Origin: Laburnicola sp. R22_1 | Lineage: Eukaryota > Ascomycota > Dothideomycetes > Pleosporales > Didymosphaeriaceae | DNA length: 64,000 bases | NCBI GenBank assembly: GCA_014281115.1 | Contig: JACONQ010000016.1 | Coordinates: 2,445,647-2,509,646 of the forward strand | Reading direction: 5' to 3' | In this document: piece after piece, positions 20,560 through 32,300 of the stretch | Numbering within the stretch: the stretch's first letter is position 1 | How the letters are laid out: every line of letters begins with the position of its first letter | Made by a program: the position numbers and the translations under genes | The notes under the pieces: generated by a model | What the model was told of the DNA's origin: nothing | Databases searched by the model: none | The model's input: only the letters and a program-made list of their open reading frames with translations

Positions 20560-23171
20560 ATGAAGCTCTTCACTCTCGTTCCATTATTTGCGGCTTTGGT
20601 TTGCGCGCAAACTGGCCATTCTTCCAACAGCACCTCACACGCAAGTAGCACAAACACTACCGTTCGGATTCCCTTGAACACTACCACTCCCTTGAACACT
20701 ACCACTCCCTTGAACACTACCACTCCCTTGAACACTACCACCCCCTTGAACACTACCACCCCCTTGAACACTACCACTCCCTTGAAGACTAGCACTCCCT
20801 TGAAGAGTAGCACTCCAACTACCCCTACCTCAGCCTCCATGGCCACGCCATCGACTGCTGCCCCAAATGTGACCGTCAGCAATGGAGAAACCAGGGTGGT
20901 GGCGGTTGGAGCCATTGTTATCGGGGGCGTAGGTGGCGGTTTCGTTTCAGTCGCTGGCGGAGGAACTTGGCCGGTCGCTGCTGGGACCACCGTACTCACC
21001 AGACCCGGTGGCCAAGAACCAGAGAAATTGGACGATGGAAACACAAGTGTCCCAACTCAAACTCCGACTCCGACTCCGACTCCGTCATCGTCGTTATCGT
21101 CGTCATCGTCATCGTCATCGACGCCTTCGCCGTCTGCTGTCGACATGATTGTATTCGCCAAGATGAAAGCGCCCAAAGCCGACAGGGAGAAATTCACCCC
21201 AGTTCTAGAACAGTATGCCGTCCCAAAATCGGTCAGCAATGTCACTAGCAAACTGCTTGGGATTATACTATGGAAAGCCCAGCTCACACCAGCCAATGCT
21301 ACCAAGGTCAAAGAGAACAGTATAGTACGTTGGATTTTTAAACATCATGATTCTCAATTCTAACCAACACAAACGGTTGCAGATGTGGTTGCAGATAAGC
21401 CCGTTAAGCTGGATGAAAAATCAGGGAAAGACACTAAACCTGGTGCTCGGGAAATTCGACGCGCACAGCCGTGGCTTTCTCGTTACACTCAACACAGCAA
21501 ACGCGATGACGGTATCAAAGTGCAAACGGATGCACGCAACGAGCTGAAGTTTATTTCCCAGCCCAAGGGCAAGGCCCTCAAAGACATGCCGGGCTACGCG
21601 TACAATGAAACAGCGGGGAGAGGTGTCACAGTCTACGTGTACGACAGCGGCGCCAACGTGGATCACCCGGTAAGTCACTCCACTCAGAACGCTGGTACAA
21701 AGATGGAATTTCTAAACCTACTTTGACAGGAATATAAGGGCATGCCAGGCTCAAAGAGGTGGATCTTCCTTGATCCCGACGATCAAGTCCAAAATGATAT
21801 CGAACCGAATAGAGGACATGGTTCTTGCATCATCTCAAAGATTGCCGGCCCCAAGTACGGAGTGGCCAAGAATGCCAACATTGTCGTGGTTAAAAGACCG
21901 GCACGTTATGGATTTGCGGAGGACATCCATATGCTCGCTGAGGTCGGCAATGACGTTTACGAGAAGAAACTGGAAGGCAAAGCTGTGATCAATATGTCTA
22001 CAGCAGGTAACTGTTAACACTCAACGCCGCCTCGAATTGGACTGACATTTGGTACCAGGCCGCTTGGACGCCTCAGATGCCAAAAATGCCGCCTTCCTGA
22101 CCGCATACAAAGAACTGCTTCGCAGTGTTGTGAGCCAGGACATAGTCTTCGTGGCTACGACTGGAAATTTCGGCGTAAGTCCACAATCTTCCCCTGGACA
22201 GCTAAAAGCCTAACATTCTTGGACGCGCTAGGCCTACGTCGATGAAGTTTTCATGTACCCATCCTTATTCGGAATTGAAGACCCGACCCTGAATATATTG
22301 GTCGCTGGCGCCATAGACGAAAATGGTGCACCTACCTTTTACTCCCAAGGCAGACCAGAAGACGACGTTGTCGCAGCTCCAGGCAATGTTGAGTGCGCTG
22401 GTGCCGTGGGCGTGCAAGATATCAAGCTAAAAGGGACTTCCTTTGCCGCTCCAGCCGTCGCGGGTTTGGCAGCATATCTTCTGTCTCTGGACCAGTACAA
22501 GAGTCAGATCCGGCGAGGCTCTGTCGCCGGCGACGTCAAGGCTCTCATCAAGAAGTTGGCATACCCACGCGTGAAGGGCTCATATAACGTCATCTGGAAC
22601 GGCATAGACCCGACCGATCAGACCTGTGCTTTCCCTTCTTCAGGGAGACTGGGAAAACGCCAGGCGGGCTGCACACCGTCGTCTTCGATTCCGATATCGA
22701 CACCGACAACGGCGCCATCGGCCGTACCTCCTCCTGTACCTTCTTCTGCACCTTCTGCTGCACCTTCTGCTGCACCTCCTACCCAAAAGTGCGGGATCTG
22801 CGGACCCCAGGTGAGTATTTACCAATTAGATTGAAAAGGCTATACTATTTACTAACTTTGGGATCTCTAGAACCGGGAAGAAAACCTTATGGGAGGGCAG
22901 GTTGGCTGCCCCGGCGTAGGCTTAGCTCAGTCGGCTTGCGTAGGCAATGAAGATTGTCAATGTAAGCTCTCTCCCATCTCCACCTAGAGTCGTTTCATAC
23001 TAAGAAAGTGCAGCATTTGCGTATGGCAAAGAAGATCGCGGGACCTACACTATACCCGTTTGTAAACTCTACGGCGTTTCTGCTATTAAAGCTGCAGGCG
23101 ATCTACCTGCAGACGGATCGTGTCCTTTTAAGTTTTATAATAGAGGATGTACTCTACCTAAGTTAGTTTAA
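20560..23171 (+). CDS. Secreted subtilisin-like serine protease (peptidase family S8), seven exons
   Basis: Predicted exons: 20560-21319, 21383-21669, 21730-22006, 22059-22174, 22232-22810, 22871-22961, 23014-23171; 755 residues. Introns of 52-63 bp mostly have GTAAGT-like donors, with clear branch sites in two (CTAAC at 21360, ACTAAC near 22850). The first removes an apparent TAA at 21361. Signal peptide about 1-16 (MKLFTLVPLFAALVCA); Thr/Asn-rich hexapeptide repeats PLNTTT x6 plus two variants (38-85); a Ser/Thr/Pro-rich linker; a probable I9-like propeptide (about 200-255); then the S8 domain with Asp341 (YVYDSGANVDHP), His379 (NRGHGSC), Asn478 (TGNFG) and Ser550 (KGTSFAAPAVAG), so triad and oxyanion Asn are complete. 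A proline/alanine-rich hinge leads to a Cys-rich tail (CPGVGLAQSACVGNEDCQ, then SFAYGK), possibly PAN/apple-like. Such enzymes are secreted endopeptidases. It is the only seemingly intact gene here, in an island among transposons. The last exon becomes TA-rich, so its end is less sure. Confidence 0.85.
20671..20814 (+). repeat. 18-bp coding minisatellite (PLNTTT repeats)
   Basis: Eight tandem 18-bp units in exon 1 of the protease: six give PLNTTT, then PLKTST and PLKSST. Each NTT is an N-glycosylation sequon. The number of units is likely to vary between strains. Confidence 0.85.
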
Positions 23172-24190
23172 TTTAAATTATATATAGTGTCTGTAAGTAG
23201 CCTCTAGAGTTTCCAACAGTCAAATCGGAATGGTTTACTTGCTTGATTTAATTGCCCTAACTAACCTAACTCAATCTGTAGTTAGTAACTTGCTTGGTTT
23301 ACTTATCTTACTTAGTAAAAGCTAAGATTTATGCTCTTATCTACGTTATAAGTTTAAAGTTATTATGTTTACTATGTGGCTAATCTTGTGATAATATTTT
23401 AGTGTTGTATTTGGCCTACTAAGGTAAATTCGTGGGCCACTAGGGCCATCCCATCTTAGCTGAGCGTGCACTACCCCCTATTTTAAAGCCTAATTTAACG
23501 CTAAACCTCACCTTTATTTCCTATATAGACGCGTTGTTAGTGTTTTTATTGCTTACTATGGCCAAACATCGTGTACCCAATACTACTACAAGCAACAAGC
23601 GCGCCAGAGTTGTTCCTCGCAGCGTCGTCCCATCTTAGCAAGATACGGCACTGGTTTAACGTTTGTTAAATGCAGGTATATAATAAGGAATGCTCTATAC
23701 TAGTATTGTACTCTAGGCGCTTTAGATAATAGGCTGTAGTGTGTGCGCGTAAAGGCACGGCTAAGCCTACTAATAAGGAATAGTCTTGTAAGCGTTTAAT
23801 TTCTTAAAAGATAGACTCCTTTAGCTTAATCTTCTTCTATTAGAAGATTTAGTAGGTCTTTTGCTTAAACACTTATATGCGTAAGATCGCTTTAGGGTTA
23901 CAAATAGTAAAGGCTAAAAGCTACTATATACGCGATTAGGCAAAGGAAAGAATTATTATTCTATTCTAGGGCGGTAACTAGACTAAGGGCTAAGTCTAGT
24001 TTCGAAGTTAGTTTTCTTAGGGATAGAATATTCGCGCTAGCCTAAATTCTATGCGTTTATTTTATCACGTAGGCTGAGTCTAGTAAACGTTTAGGTACTA
24101 GTCTAGTTAGGTTCCTAAAGACTAATTCGCCCCAAAATTGGCTTAAAGATTCAGCGCGTCGAGTTGCACGTCCTAGCGAATTTGCAGCCC
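23172..24190. other. RIP-degraded sequence between the protease and the terminal array
   Basis: TA-rich and full of stop codons in all frames. A short basic frame starts at 23558 (MAKHRVPNTTTSNKRARVV) and stops after 26 codons. A minus-strand frame of 66 codons (24257-24057) is also present. I do not recognise either. No terminal repeats were found, so this may be one or more decayed repeats. Confidence 0.4.
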
Positions 24191-25686
24191 TCACTCTATT
24201 ACACAAAGAAAGGGACTGCCTTTTTTGCTTTCGCACTATAGAATTTAGCGCGCGCACGGACCCTCGAGTGCCTTTCTTTGCTTTTTCAGAGTGCCTTTCT
24301 TTACTCTTCCCGAACTCGAAAACAGCTGCAACTTAGAGGCAGCGTACAGGTCACTTATAGCAATATTATGTATAATTTATAGAAAGTTTGTAGATAGATT
24401 GCGCGTGAAAAGTAATAAGTTAGGAATAGAGTTAGTGTTCTTAGTCGCCGCCAAAGCGAGTGCAACCCCTGCTAGCTAGCGTAAGACTGCATGCTAGGCA
24501 ATATAAAAGTAAGCTACGCGCAACTTACGTGTAAGTGTAAGGGCCTAACTATGTATAAGTTGCGTATAAGACACCTATAAGATATATAATTATTACTTAA
24601 ACGCTTGTCTAAGGTAGCTGTTAATAGTTAACAGGTTGGCAGTATTAATAATATGCATAGTTGCAGTATAGATAGGCATTAGTAATTAAGGGACCTTCCT
24701 CCCCCCTCCTATCTCTTCGCAGCGTAGCTCCTTAAAATAGCGAGATTGCAAGAAACGGGCAGCGGCGTTAGAAAGAAGGTAGTTACTTCCACGCCCTCTG
24801 CGCATAGCGTCTAATTTAGGCCACTAGAACCCACTTAAAATGTGTACTGCACAAGGCAGCTACTCCTATACCTAGCCCTGCCAGCGGTAACGCACTAGGC
24901 AGGAGGGCAAATAAGACTACTTTGGAGATAATAACTATAAGCTAAGAGGCAGACCTCTTTATAAAGCTAGTAAATAGTTTAACCTTGTACCTAGTGTAAA
25001 GAGAAGGCGGAGCAGCCAAAAGAATAAGGTGGATTAGAAGCAACTACAACGCAAGCTTAATAAGCTTAAGGATTAGACCCCACCTATACTAATAAGAAAG
25101 TCTTATTATAGAATAAGCAACACTATAAATTAAGCGCATTCTAAGGAAAATGTAGGTTCCGCAAATAGGCTTTAAGCTAAATATAGAGGTGTAGCTCCTG
25201 CTATTAAAGCCAAGATGGCTATAAGACTAACAGCCTATATAATACTGCAAGAACCACTTTAGGTTTATAGTTCTGCGAACTAGCTTTAAGCTATATATAG
25301 AGGTGCAGCTTCTGCTATTAAAGCTAAGATGGCTGTAAGACTAATAGCCCGCATAATACCGCAAGAACTACTTTAAGCTTATATAGCTCTAAATATGCGT
25401 AAGCATTAAGCTAATATTCTACCTATGTTAGAGGCGCCACAACTAATCCCTAGGCCAGACCTTCTAGGATGCCATAGAGTTTCGCAAACCTTCTTAGAAT
25501 GCCAGTTGCAAAGAGAAGTACCTTGCGCTGTTATAGACTTAACGATACGATTTCTAGGAGTGATCTAGTTAAAAGCAGTACAGTTGTGCTTACTAGGTAA
25601 TTAGGCACCAATCTTTTAAACATAATTATATTAATAGTAATATAACTAACGCGCTATATAGGATAGAACAACTTAAGTAGCGTTAT
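24191..25686. other. Left flank of E-1, with a 62-codon frame and an internal tandem duplication
   Basis: It matches 45219-46225. A frame of 62 codons at 24291-24479 (MPFFTLPELENSCNLEAAY) is open in both copies despite RIP differences such as Glu to Lys and Cys to Tyr. Around 25140-25380 a segment of roughly 115 bp is duplicated in tandem (AGCTTTAAGCT..., AAGATGGCT...). No known gene. Confidence 0.55.
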
Positions 25687-26952
25687 TTAATGTAGTGGTG
25701 CTGGGGCCGCCAATTCGCCCTCTAACGCTAAAGAATCCAAGTCCTTAATTACTTTGTCCACCTCCTTGTCGCTATCCTTAACCTCCTTAATCTTGTAGGC
25801 AGTGACTGGAGCCTCCGCTTTGATAGTCAGCCTCTCCTTCCCACTAATAGGGGCACTAGCGATCCTGTTAGGGCCAAGCCAGGCCTTAAGCGCTTTGCCC
25901 GCCTTACACAGCTTAGGCCGTTCACAATAAACTAGCTTAAGAAACACGTCCAACTTGCCTATGCGCAGTACGCGTTCTAGCCACTAATTTGTGACTTCCT
26001 TATGCGGTATTAGGAGTAGACTGCCCCAGTCTAGGCTCTGCACGATCTTGTACCACTGCGTCGCCCACTTAATGCGGTTTTGAAAGAAGTTGTGGTCCTT
26101 CTTTGCTGGGTTGGGGCGGACCAATCTAATTAGCCGCGCCTTGGCCTCTAATTAGACCTGCCCTTTACTGTACCTATTACGCGTCTAGTTATTGCTTGCG
26201 GCTAAGTTGTCTTCCTGGATCTGCTGTGTCTGCTCCTTGTATGCTTGGCCTAGCAGAGCTAGAGACTATAGCTCCCCAACGTGCATAGCCGCTAGCAACG
26301 TCTTATACTAATTGCACATTGCCTAGGCAAAGCGGAACAAATTGTTGGTATTGCTGCTGGCAACGCCTTGCTAAGGCTGTGAGTGCTGCAGCCAGCCAAC
26401 CTCTTCTGTCTTGGTCTAGAAAGGCGTCCCTTGCTCTTGCTAGTACTGCAGGAATTGCGCTGTATAGTGTTAAGAGGACGGATTGCTAAGTGCGCGCGTC
26501 TGCTGTAGTATGCTGGCGGCTGTATAGTAGGGCGTGGGGTAGACGCTGTAGAAGTCGCTGTGTTTAGACACCCTCTGCTTAATAATCTAGGTGATGGTTG
26601 TCTTATCCTTCTGCGGGATAGTATTGTATGCAGCGCGCTCCTGCGAAGACGCCTTAGGGCCCAGCTCTTAGAGGCCTAGCGCGACACACTTCTGTGTACG
26701 TAAGACTTTAAGTTTCTTTGCGCGCTGTTGCTCCGCGTGGCGGTTGTTGTTTGTGGTGGCCTAGCCCATAATAGGAATGCTGGGGTTGGATGGCTTGGGT
26801 AATGGCACCCTGTCGCCGCCCACGCGCGTGCGCTTTAGAGAGGAGGTTCGCTCTATAGTAGTTGCGCGCTTTAGGGGTTGCTGCGCAGAAGGTGGCACGC
26901 CTGTGTTGTCCTCTCTAGTAGGTAGGGAGCGTCCATCTAGTGATTCCAGCAC
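25687..26952 (-). pseudogene. Unidentified gene diverging from the E-block helicase, RIP-inactivated
   Basis: One continuous minus-strand frame of 422 codons from ATG 26952 (MLESLDGRSLPTREDN) to the stop at 25687, interrupted by about thirteen TAG codons and no frameshift. The N-terminus is basic (RTSSLKRTRVGGDR). The middle shows AAYNTIPQKDKTTIT and LLGQAYKEQTQQIQ, and the C-terminal 88 codons are fully open (MDVFLKLVYCERPKLCK, then an acidic, lysine-rich tail). I do not recognise the family; it resembles a nucleic-acid-binding or element-encoded protein only by its charge pattern. A more damaged homologue lies in E-2 (about 47050-48300), again on the minus strand and again upstream of the helicase, so the two genes travel together. 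Confidence 0.65.
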
Positions 26953-27202
26953 TAAACTTGTTAATATTAGCGCATTGCCTAATCTATCTACGTAAGAGCG
27001 AGCTGCGTGTATTAGACAATACTAACCTTAGTTAGATAGAGTAGCATTGCTAAGCGTCTTGCGCAGCAGCCATATCGCCAATAGAGTGGAATGGGCAATA
27101 AAGACAGGCTTATAGTTGGGAGTATGTTTAGGCTTAGGGATTAGTCAGCCTACGTTACGCGGAGAGACGTCTTTACTAGCCTAGGAAGATAGACGTATAA
27201 CG
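26953..27202. other. Intergenic region of E-1, left of the pogo insertion
   Basis: About 250 bp between the minus-strand gene and the pogo element. With 29070-29370 it formed the shared upstream region of the divergent gene pair. No promoter motif can be supported. Confidence 0.45.
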
Positions 27203-27204
27203 TA

Positions 27205-29067
27205 CTCCACAACCGAGCGACTCACTCAACCGAGCGACTCACTTTTGCCAAGACCCCACCAAAACGTGCTACCATCAATAGTACAACGCGATGCCTTAAC
27301 AACACAACGAACTACTAGCGTTAAACGAAGCTCGTATACAGCTTGCGATCCAGGCTATCGAACGAGACGCGTCACTTTCGCAAAGACGCGCTGCCGCCAT
27401 CTATAACATCCCTTAAAAGACCCTCAGCCGACGACGCGCTGGAATCGCCTTCCGACGCGACTGCCTACCCAACACAATAAAGCTTACTGTAAGAGAGGAG
27501 AAGGCGATTATACAGCATGTACTCGACCTAGACTTGCGAGGATTCCCGCCACGGCTTGCTGCTGTGGAGGATATGGCCAATTCTTTGCTAGCTGAGCGGC
27601 ATCGCGACCCTGTGGGCCATAACTGGGCTCCAAACTTTGTTAAGCGCCAGCTAGAGCTTAAAGTCAAGTTTAATCGAAAGTACGACTATAAGAGAGCCCT
27701 CTAGGAGGATCCTGAGGTGATACGAGGCTGGTTCCGGCTTGTGGAGAACATGAAGGCTAAGTATGGTATCCTAGATAAGGACACCTACAATTTCGACGAG
27801 TCTGGCTTTATGATGGGCATAATATCAACTAGAGCGGTAGTCACAGGCTCTGAGCGTCGAGGACGGCCAAAGCAGGTGCAGCAGGGCAATAGGGAGTGGA
27901 CAACAGTCATCCAAGGCATCAACGCAATGGGGTGGTGGATCCCACCCTTCATTATCTTTGGGGGCAAGCACCACCTCTCCGCCTGGTATAAGGAGAAGGA
28001 TCTACCTTATGATTGGGTTATTGCAGTCTCTAAGAACGGCTAGACAATAAATAAGCTTGGTCTGCAATGGCTGAAGCACTTTAATAAGCATATAAAGAGG
28101 CGTACTATTAGTGGAGCACGTTTGCTCATTATTGATGGCCACGAAAGTCACAACTCGCTCGAATTCTAGGATTACTACAAAAAGAGTAATATTATTACTC
28201 TCTGTATGCCTCCACATTCGTCGCACCTCTTGCAGCCACTTGACGTGGGTTGTTTTGCGCCGTTAAAGAAGGCGTATGGGCGCCAAGCCGAGAATCTGAT
28301 GCGCAACCACATCACGCACATCACCAAAATCGAGTTCCTACCTTGCTTTATTGCTGCTTTTAAGGCTTCAATTACTGAAAGTAATATCAAAGGAGGCTTT
28401 CGAGGTGCTGGCCTAGTGCCCCACGACCCAGAGGCTGTACTATCGCAGCTTGACGTCCGCCTGCGTACGCCTCCAGAATGTACTATTCGCGATAGTACAT
28501 GGGAGTCGCAAACTCCGCGAAATAGTACAGAACTTAGGTCACAATCAATGCTGGTTAAGCAGAGGATTCAAAGGCATGTGGATAGTTCCCCAACTTATAT
28601 GGTTGAGGCGGTGGAAAAGCTCGTCAAAGGCGCCGAGCTGATGGGGCATTCTTTGGTGTTGATGACCAAACGCAACGCCGAACTTCAAGCTGCTAATGAG
28701 GCCGCCACGCGACGTAAATCGCACAAAAGAAAGCGATTGCAGCAAGAAGGAGCTCTTACAGCTGAAGAGGGCCAGCGGCTGGCTACTCTAAAGGACTTTG
28801 CGGCGCGCAGTGATGGCAAGAAGGCAAAGAAGAGGGCGCGCGTTGATGGAGGCGAGCCAACTCAACGGCGCTGTGGACGCTGCGGCGAGCCTGGGCACAA
28901 TAGAACAACGTGTAAATAACCTGCAGAAGTAGATTCTGAATAGATTGGCCTATTTAGACTATTGATAATAGTTCGTATTGACTCTGTACTGTCGTGAATA
29001 GTACATGTTTTGGTGGGGTCTTGGCAAAAGTGAGTCGCTCGGTTGGGTGAGTCGCTCGGTTGTGGAG
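27205..29067 (+). mobile_element. Pogo/Fot1-like transposon 3, complete, lightly damaged
   Basis: 1,863 bp with inverted repeats of about 60 bp that start CTCCACAACCGAGCGACTCAC and contain the GAGCGACTCAC motif twice; TA on both sides (27203-27204, 29068-29069). The rebuilt target is the palindrome ATAACG-TA-CGTTAT. Base composition and number of stop codons show much less RIP than in the surrounding array, so it arrived late. It belongs to a different family from the pogo copies at 1-4224. Confidence 0.92.
27291..28919 (+). pseudogene. Pogo/Fot1 transposase with C-terminal zinc knuckle, five nonsense codons
   Basis: A single frame from ATG 27291 to TAA 28917-28919 (542 codons) with five in-frame stops (codon 3, and near 27415, 27702, 28041 and 28167) and no frameshift. 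Domains: psq-type helix-turn-helix (SLSQRRAAAIYNIP), CENP-B-type DNA-binding region (AIIQHVLDLDLRGFPP to KRQLELKVKFNRKYD), and a DDE domain with Asp in YNFDESGFMMGI, Asp in LLIIDGHESHNS and Asp in HLLQPLDVGCF. All three catalytic residues are intact. A lysine-rich segment precedes a CCHC knuckle at the very end (CGRCGEPGHNRTTC). Only the stops, which read as Gln or Trp codons hit by RIP, prevent function. Confidence 0.92.
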
Positions 29068-29069
29068 TA

Positions 29070-29370
29070 CGTTATAAGTAAAGAAGAAGCGTTTATAGGC
29101 CTTATTAGGCGGCTAATACGCATACCGCCTAGCAAACGTGGCGTCTTAGTAGAGGGGGAAGCTCCTAGGACCGCTATAGACATCACGAGCCGCCTTATAT
29201 AGAGCATCTAGATAGTGATAATGTATTTCTAGTAGCGGCAAGGAGCTAATAACTTGCTGTGAAGAGATTTAGGGTCACTAGTCTGTGCTCCTAATATGAG
29301 GGTCCGTGGTCCGCGAAGTTAGGAGCCTATGTGAGCCGCCACCCTATTATAGCGTAGGCAATAAACGCGT
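29070..29370. other. Intergenic region of E-1, right of the pogo insertion
   Basis: Continuation of the intergenic region interrupted by the pogo element. It contains an 8-10 bp inverted repeat (GCTCCTAA near 29290 and TTAGGAGC near 29320). Nothing else stands out. Confidence 0.45.
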
Positions 29371-29379
29371 TTACTAACG

Positions 29380-32300
29380 TATTTAACTACAACCTGTTGT
29401 GCGGCATTATTATCTGTTAAGCTTGCGCATTTGCAGTGCCGCCAAAGCACATTATTATGCACCTTAAAGAATGTTACCCCAGAGTACCTGTCCCCAAGTG
29501 ACGCGTTATTGAAGCAGCTACGCGCGAATTGCGCGATCTAGCATGGGAGCAGAAGGACCTTCGCCTGCCCCTTATAGCGAAAGCACCCATTCCAGGTCTT
29601 GTTAATAGCACTAATGGGCTAGTGTGCTAGTAGGAAGAATGCATATACACGTGCACTATAAAATAGCGCATTACCACCCACTGCAAGGAACAGCACAGCT
29701 AGACTAATAAATAGAGACAAGGGAGAGATGTAAGGAAGAAGAGCACGCAGCCTGCCAACTAGTTGTGGGCAGAAGGGCAGCCTTACCAACGCGTGTTTAG
29801 GGCGGGCGGCTGGCTGGTGTATATAGCGCTCAGGGCGCTAGCGGTCGCTACTATATTCTAGCGCAGCGTAGACAATCTGTACAAGCAGGTTAAGGCAAAA
29901 TAGAGGCGTATTAAGAAGGAAGAAGCGGCTGCGGCTGCAAAGGACACAATCTAGGAGGGCAGGCGTTACGTTCCTAATCCCTGGCTTAAGCTAACTGGCT
30001 GGCCGTCTCACCTAAAGGGTAGAGAACAGGCAGCCCTTCTAAGCGCTTGCCTTCCACTAGTAGACCCACCCGCTAAAGTAGTAAGTAAGGGCGAGGTCGC
30101 ACTTCAGCGTGTATGTAACGCTATACAACGCCTTATGCGTAGCGCGTTCTAAATGTGCCAAGTAGAGGTAGTTAGGCAGTCTACGCTTAAGGTTATTAAG
30201 CGACGCAAAACAGGTGCCAACTTAAATAAAAAACCCTTCTACTCGCATTAGAACGCGAACACAATTAAAAGATATAGCGATAAGATTATTAGTGTTCTAT
30301 GCTATGTGTGAAGGACGTGCAACGACGCGCGGCTGGCGTACACACTCTTATTTAACTAGTATGCACACATAGGCGAGATAAAGCGCATTGCGAAGCAGCC
30401 TAGCCAGAGGAATAGGAAACGCTTAGACTTAGCGTGCCTAAACTTCTGGATCTCCCTACTTAACCATAACCTCGCGGATAACAAGTACAAAAACGCGCTC
30501 CTTAGTGGCGTTGTTGTGCTTAGTCTAAAGCCTAACCATCTTAGAGGTGGATAGTATCCAGCGCACAAGTTCTCGCTAGTGCTTTCTACGCTAATTACTA
30601 TGTTAAAGGCGCTTACTCTGTATGCCGCCTACCACAAATGGCTTAACTACAAAGTGGGCAGCAACGCAGCTATTTTAGTGCACAAGCTAGTTAGAGATAT
30701 AGCTAAGCGATTTATACAGCTATCTAGCTTCTAAGGCACAGTTAGTCCTATAAACTATATACTACGCCTCTGGACGCTTACAAGGAGCCTTGCGACGCAG
30801 CGCAACACATTAGGCTTAGTATTATAGGATGGCAACAAGATTCTTATTAACTAGTAGAGCTTTACTATAGTAGACCTCTAAAGCATAATTAAAGGGCTGT
30901 GCGAGACAGTGCGTTAGCGGCTGCTAGCTAAAGTCCTACTGTTAGACATAGACAAAGGCGGCCACGTGCGGGCTAGGACTACACCTCTCTCACCACTGTC
31001 TATAGAGGCGCTTGTAGACTAACTAGCGGAGCTATTAGCCAGCTTTAGCTTCCTTAAGCATTCTAACAATCACTTTAATATATAGCATAACTAGCTCCTA
31101 TATTAAGTTATGCACAAGCCTAAGTTATAGAGAAGATTTAGAAAGGGTATAAATAGTAAGTAGTAATGCAATTATAAAGTACACGCCTATATAATAGGGG
31201 TGCGTAAGTTTAAGAAAGGTCTTTTCGCGCTTATACACCTCTTTACAAGGGCCCCCGCTTATAGAATAGAGATTATATTAATCTTGTGCAAGAATAATAT
31301 AAGTAGCGTTGAGTACTATAGCGTGTTTATTAAAGGTAGCCTTGTTGCCTTTGTAACAATATATTATAAGGGGTACAGCTTTAGTAAGTATATTAAGACG
31401 ATCTATTACTATGTCTCCTATAAGGTAAGCGAGCTTATTGTGTACTTTCTTGCGCTGGCGCGACCCTTTATTATAGACGTTTAGAAGATACACAGTAGTG
31501 TTAGGGGCTATACTTTATTTCTATAGGAGCCTCCACCTAAGCAGGCAGTGGGCGACAACGTAGAGAGCGAGGAGGACAAGAATAAGGAGAACAAGAGCGA
31601 CAAGAATAAGAGTGAGAAGGATAAGAGTGGGGACAACGTGGAGCACCCTTGCGTTAACAGGGCAGGTTGCCCTCGTGCTAGCAGACTAGAGAAGCCTAAA
31701 TTAACTAACCTAGATAGTTTCTAGGGCACTAACCGCATACGCCGCGTGCTATAAGGGTACACTAGTTAGTTTATAGGCACTTTGCTTAGCACGCGCTATT
31801 GGCAATATACGTATTTTATAATCTATTGCAATATTAGTACTAATAATAAGGCGCGTAAGGTGCTTAAGATACTCTACTAGAATAAAGAGCCTATCGCTAA
31901 TAACGCGCAAGTGCTATAGTTAGGTTACACGCTTTGGACAAAAGAGAGCGGCTATAGCTATCTACTGCTTAAGTCGCCTAACCAGACACACTAGGAGCGA
32001 GAATAGTTTTGCAGTATAAGCGAAGACTAGTATTAACTACTAGGGTTTACGTCTGCTTGGAAAGGCAGCCGCACTAACCCTAGCCAGACAACAGCCATAA
32101 TCCTATAGTAGAAACGGGCTGCGTTAGTGCGCTAGGCTGCACTTGCGAGTGCAGACCTAAAGGCCTTATTTAGAACAATAATAAACAAGCCAGAGGCGGA
32201 GTTCCAGAGCAAGTAGAAAGAGGCCCTAGTTGCTATCTTAAATTAGCGGCTGCGCGTGCTAGTTGTAATGGCCATAGGTACTGGCAAGAGTATACTATTT

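Noticed and set aside
20508..21044. Minus-strand frame with repeated VFKGVV units
   Set aside because: Antisense of the PLNTTT minisatellite in the protease exon.
21361..21363. Nonsense mutation ending the protease after 267 codons
   Set aside because: A 63-bp intron with good donor, branch site and acceptor covers it and restores the frame to the catalytic domain.
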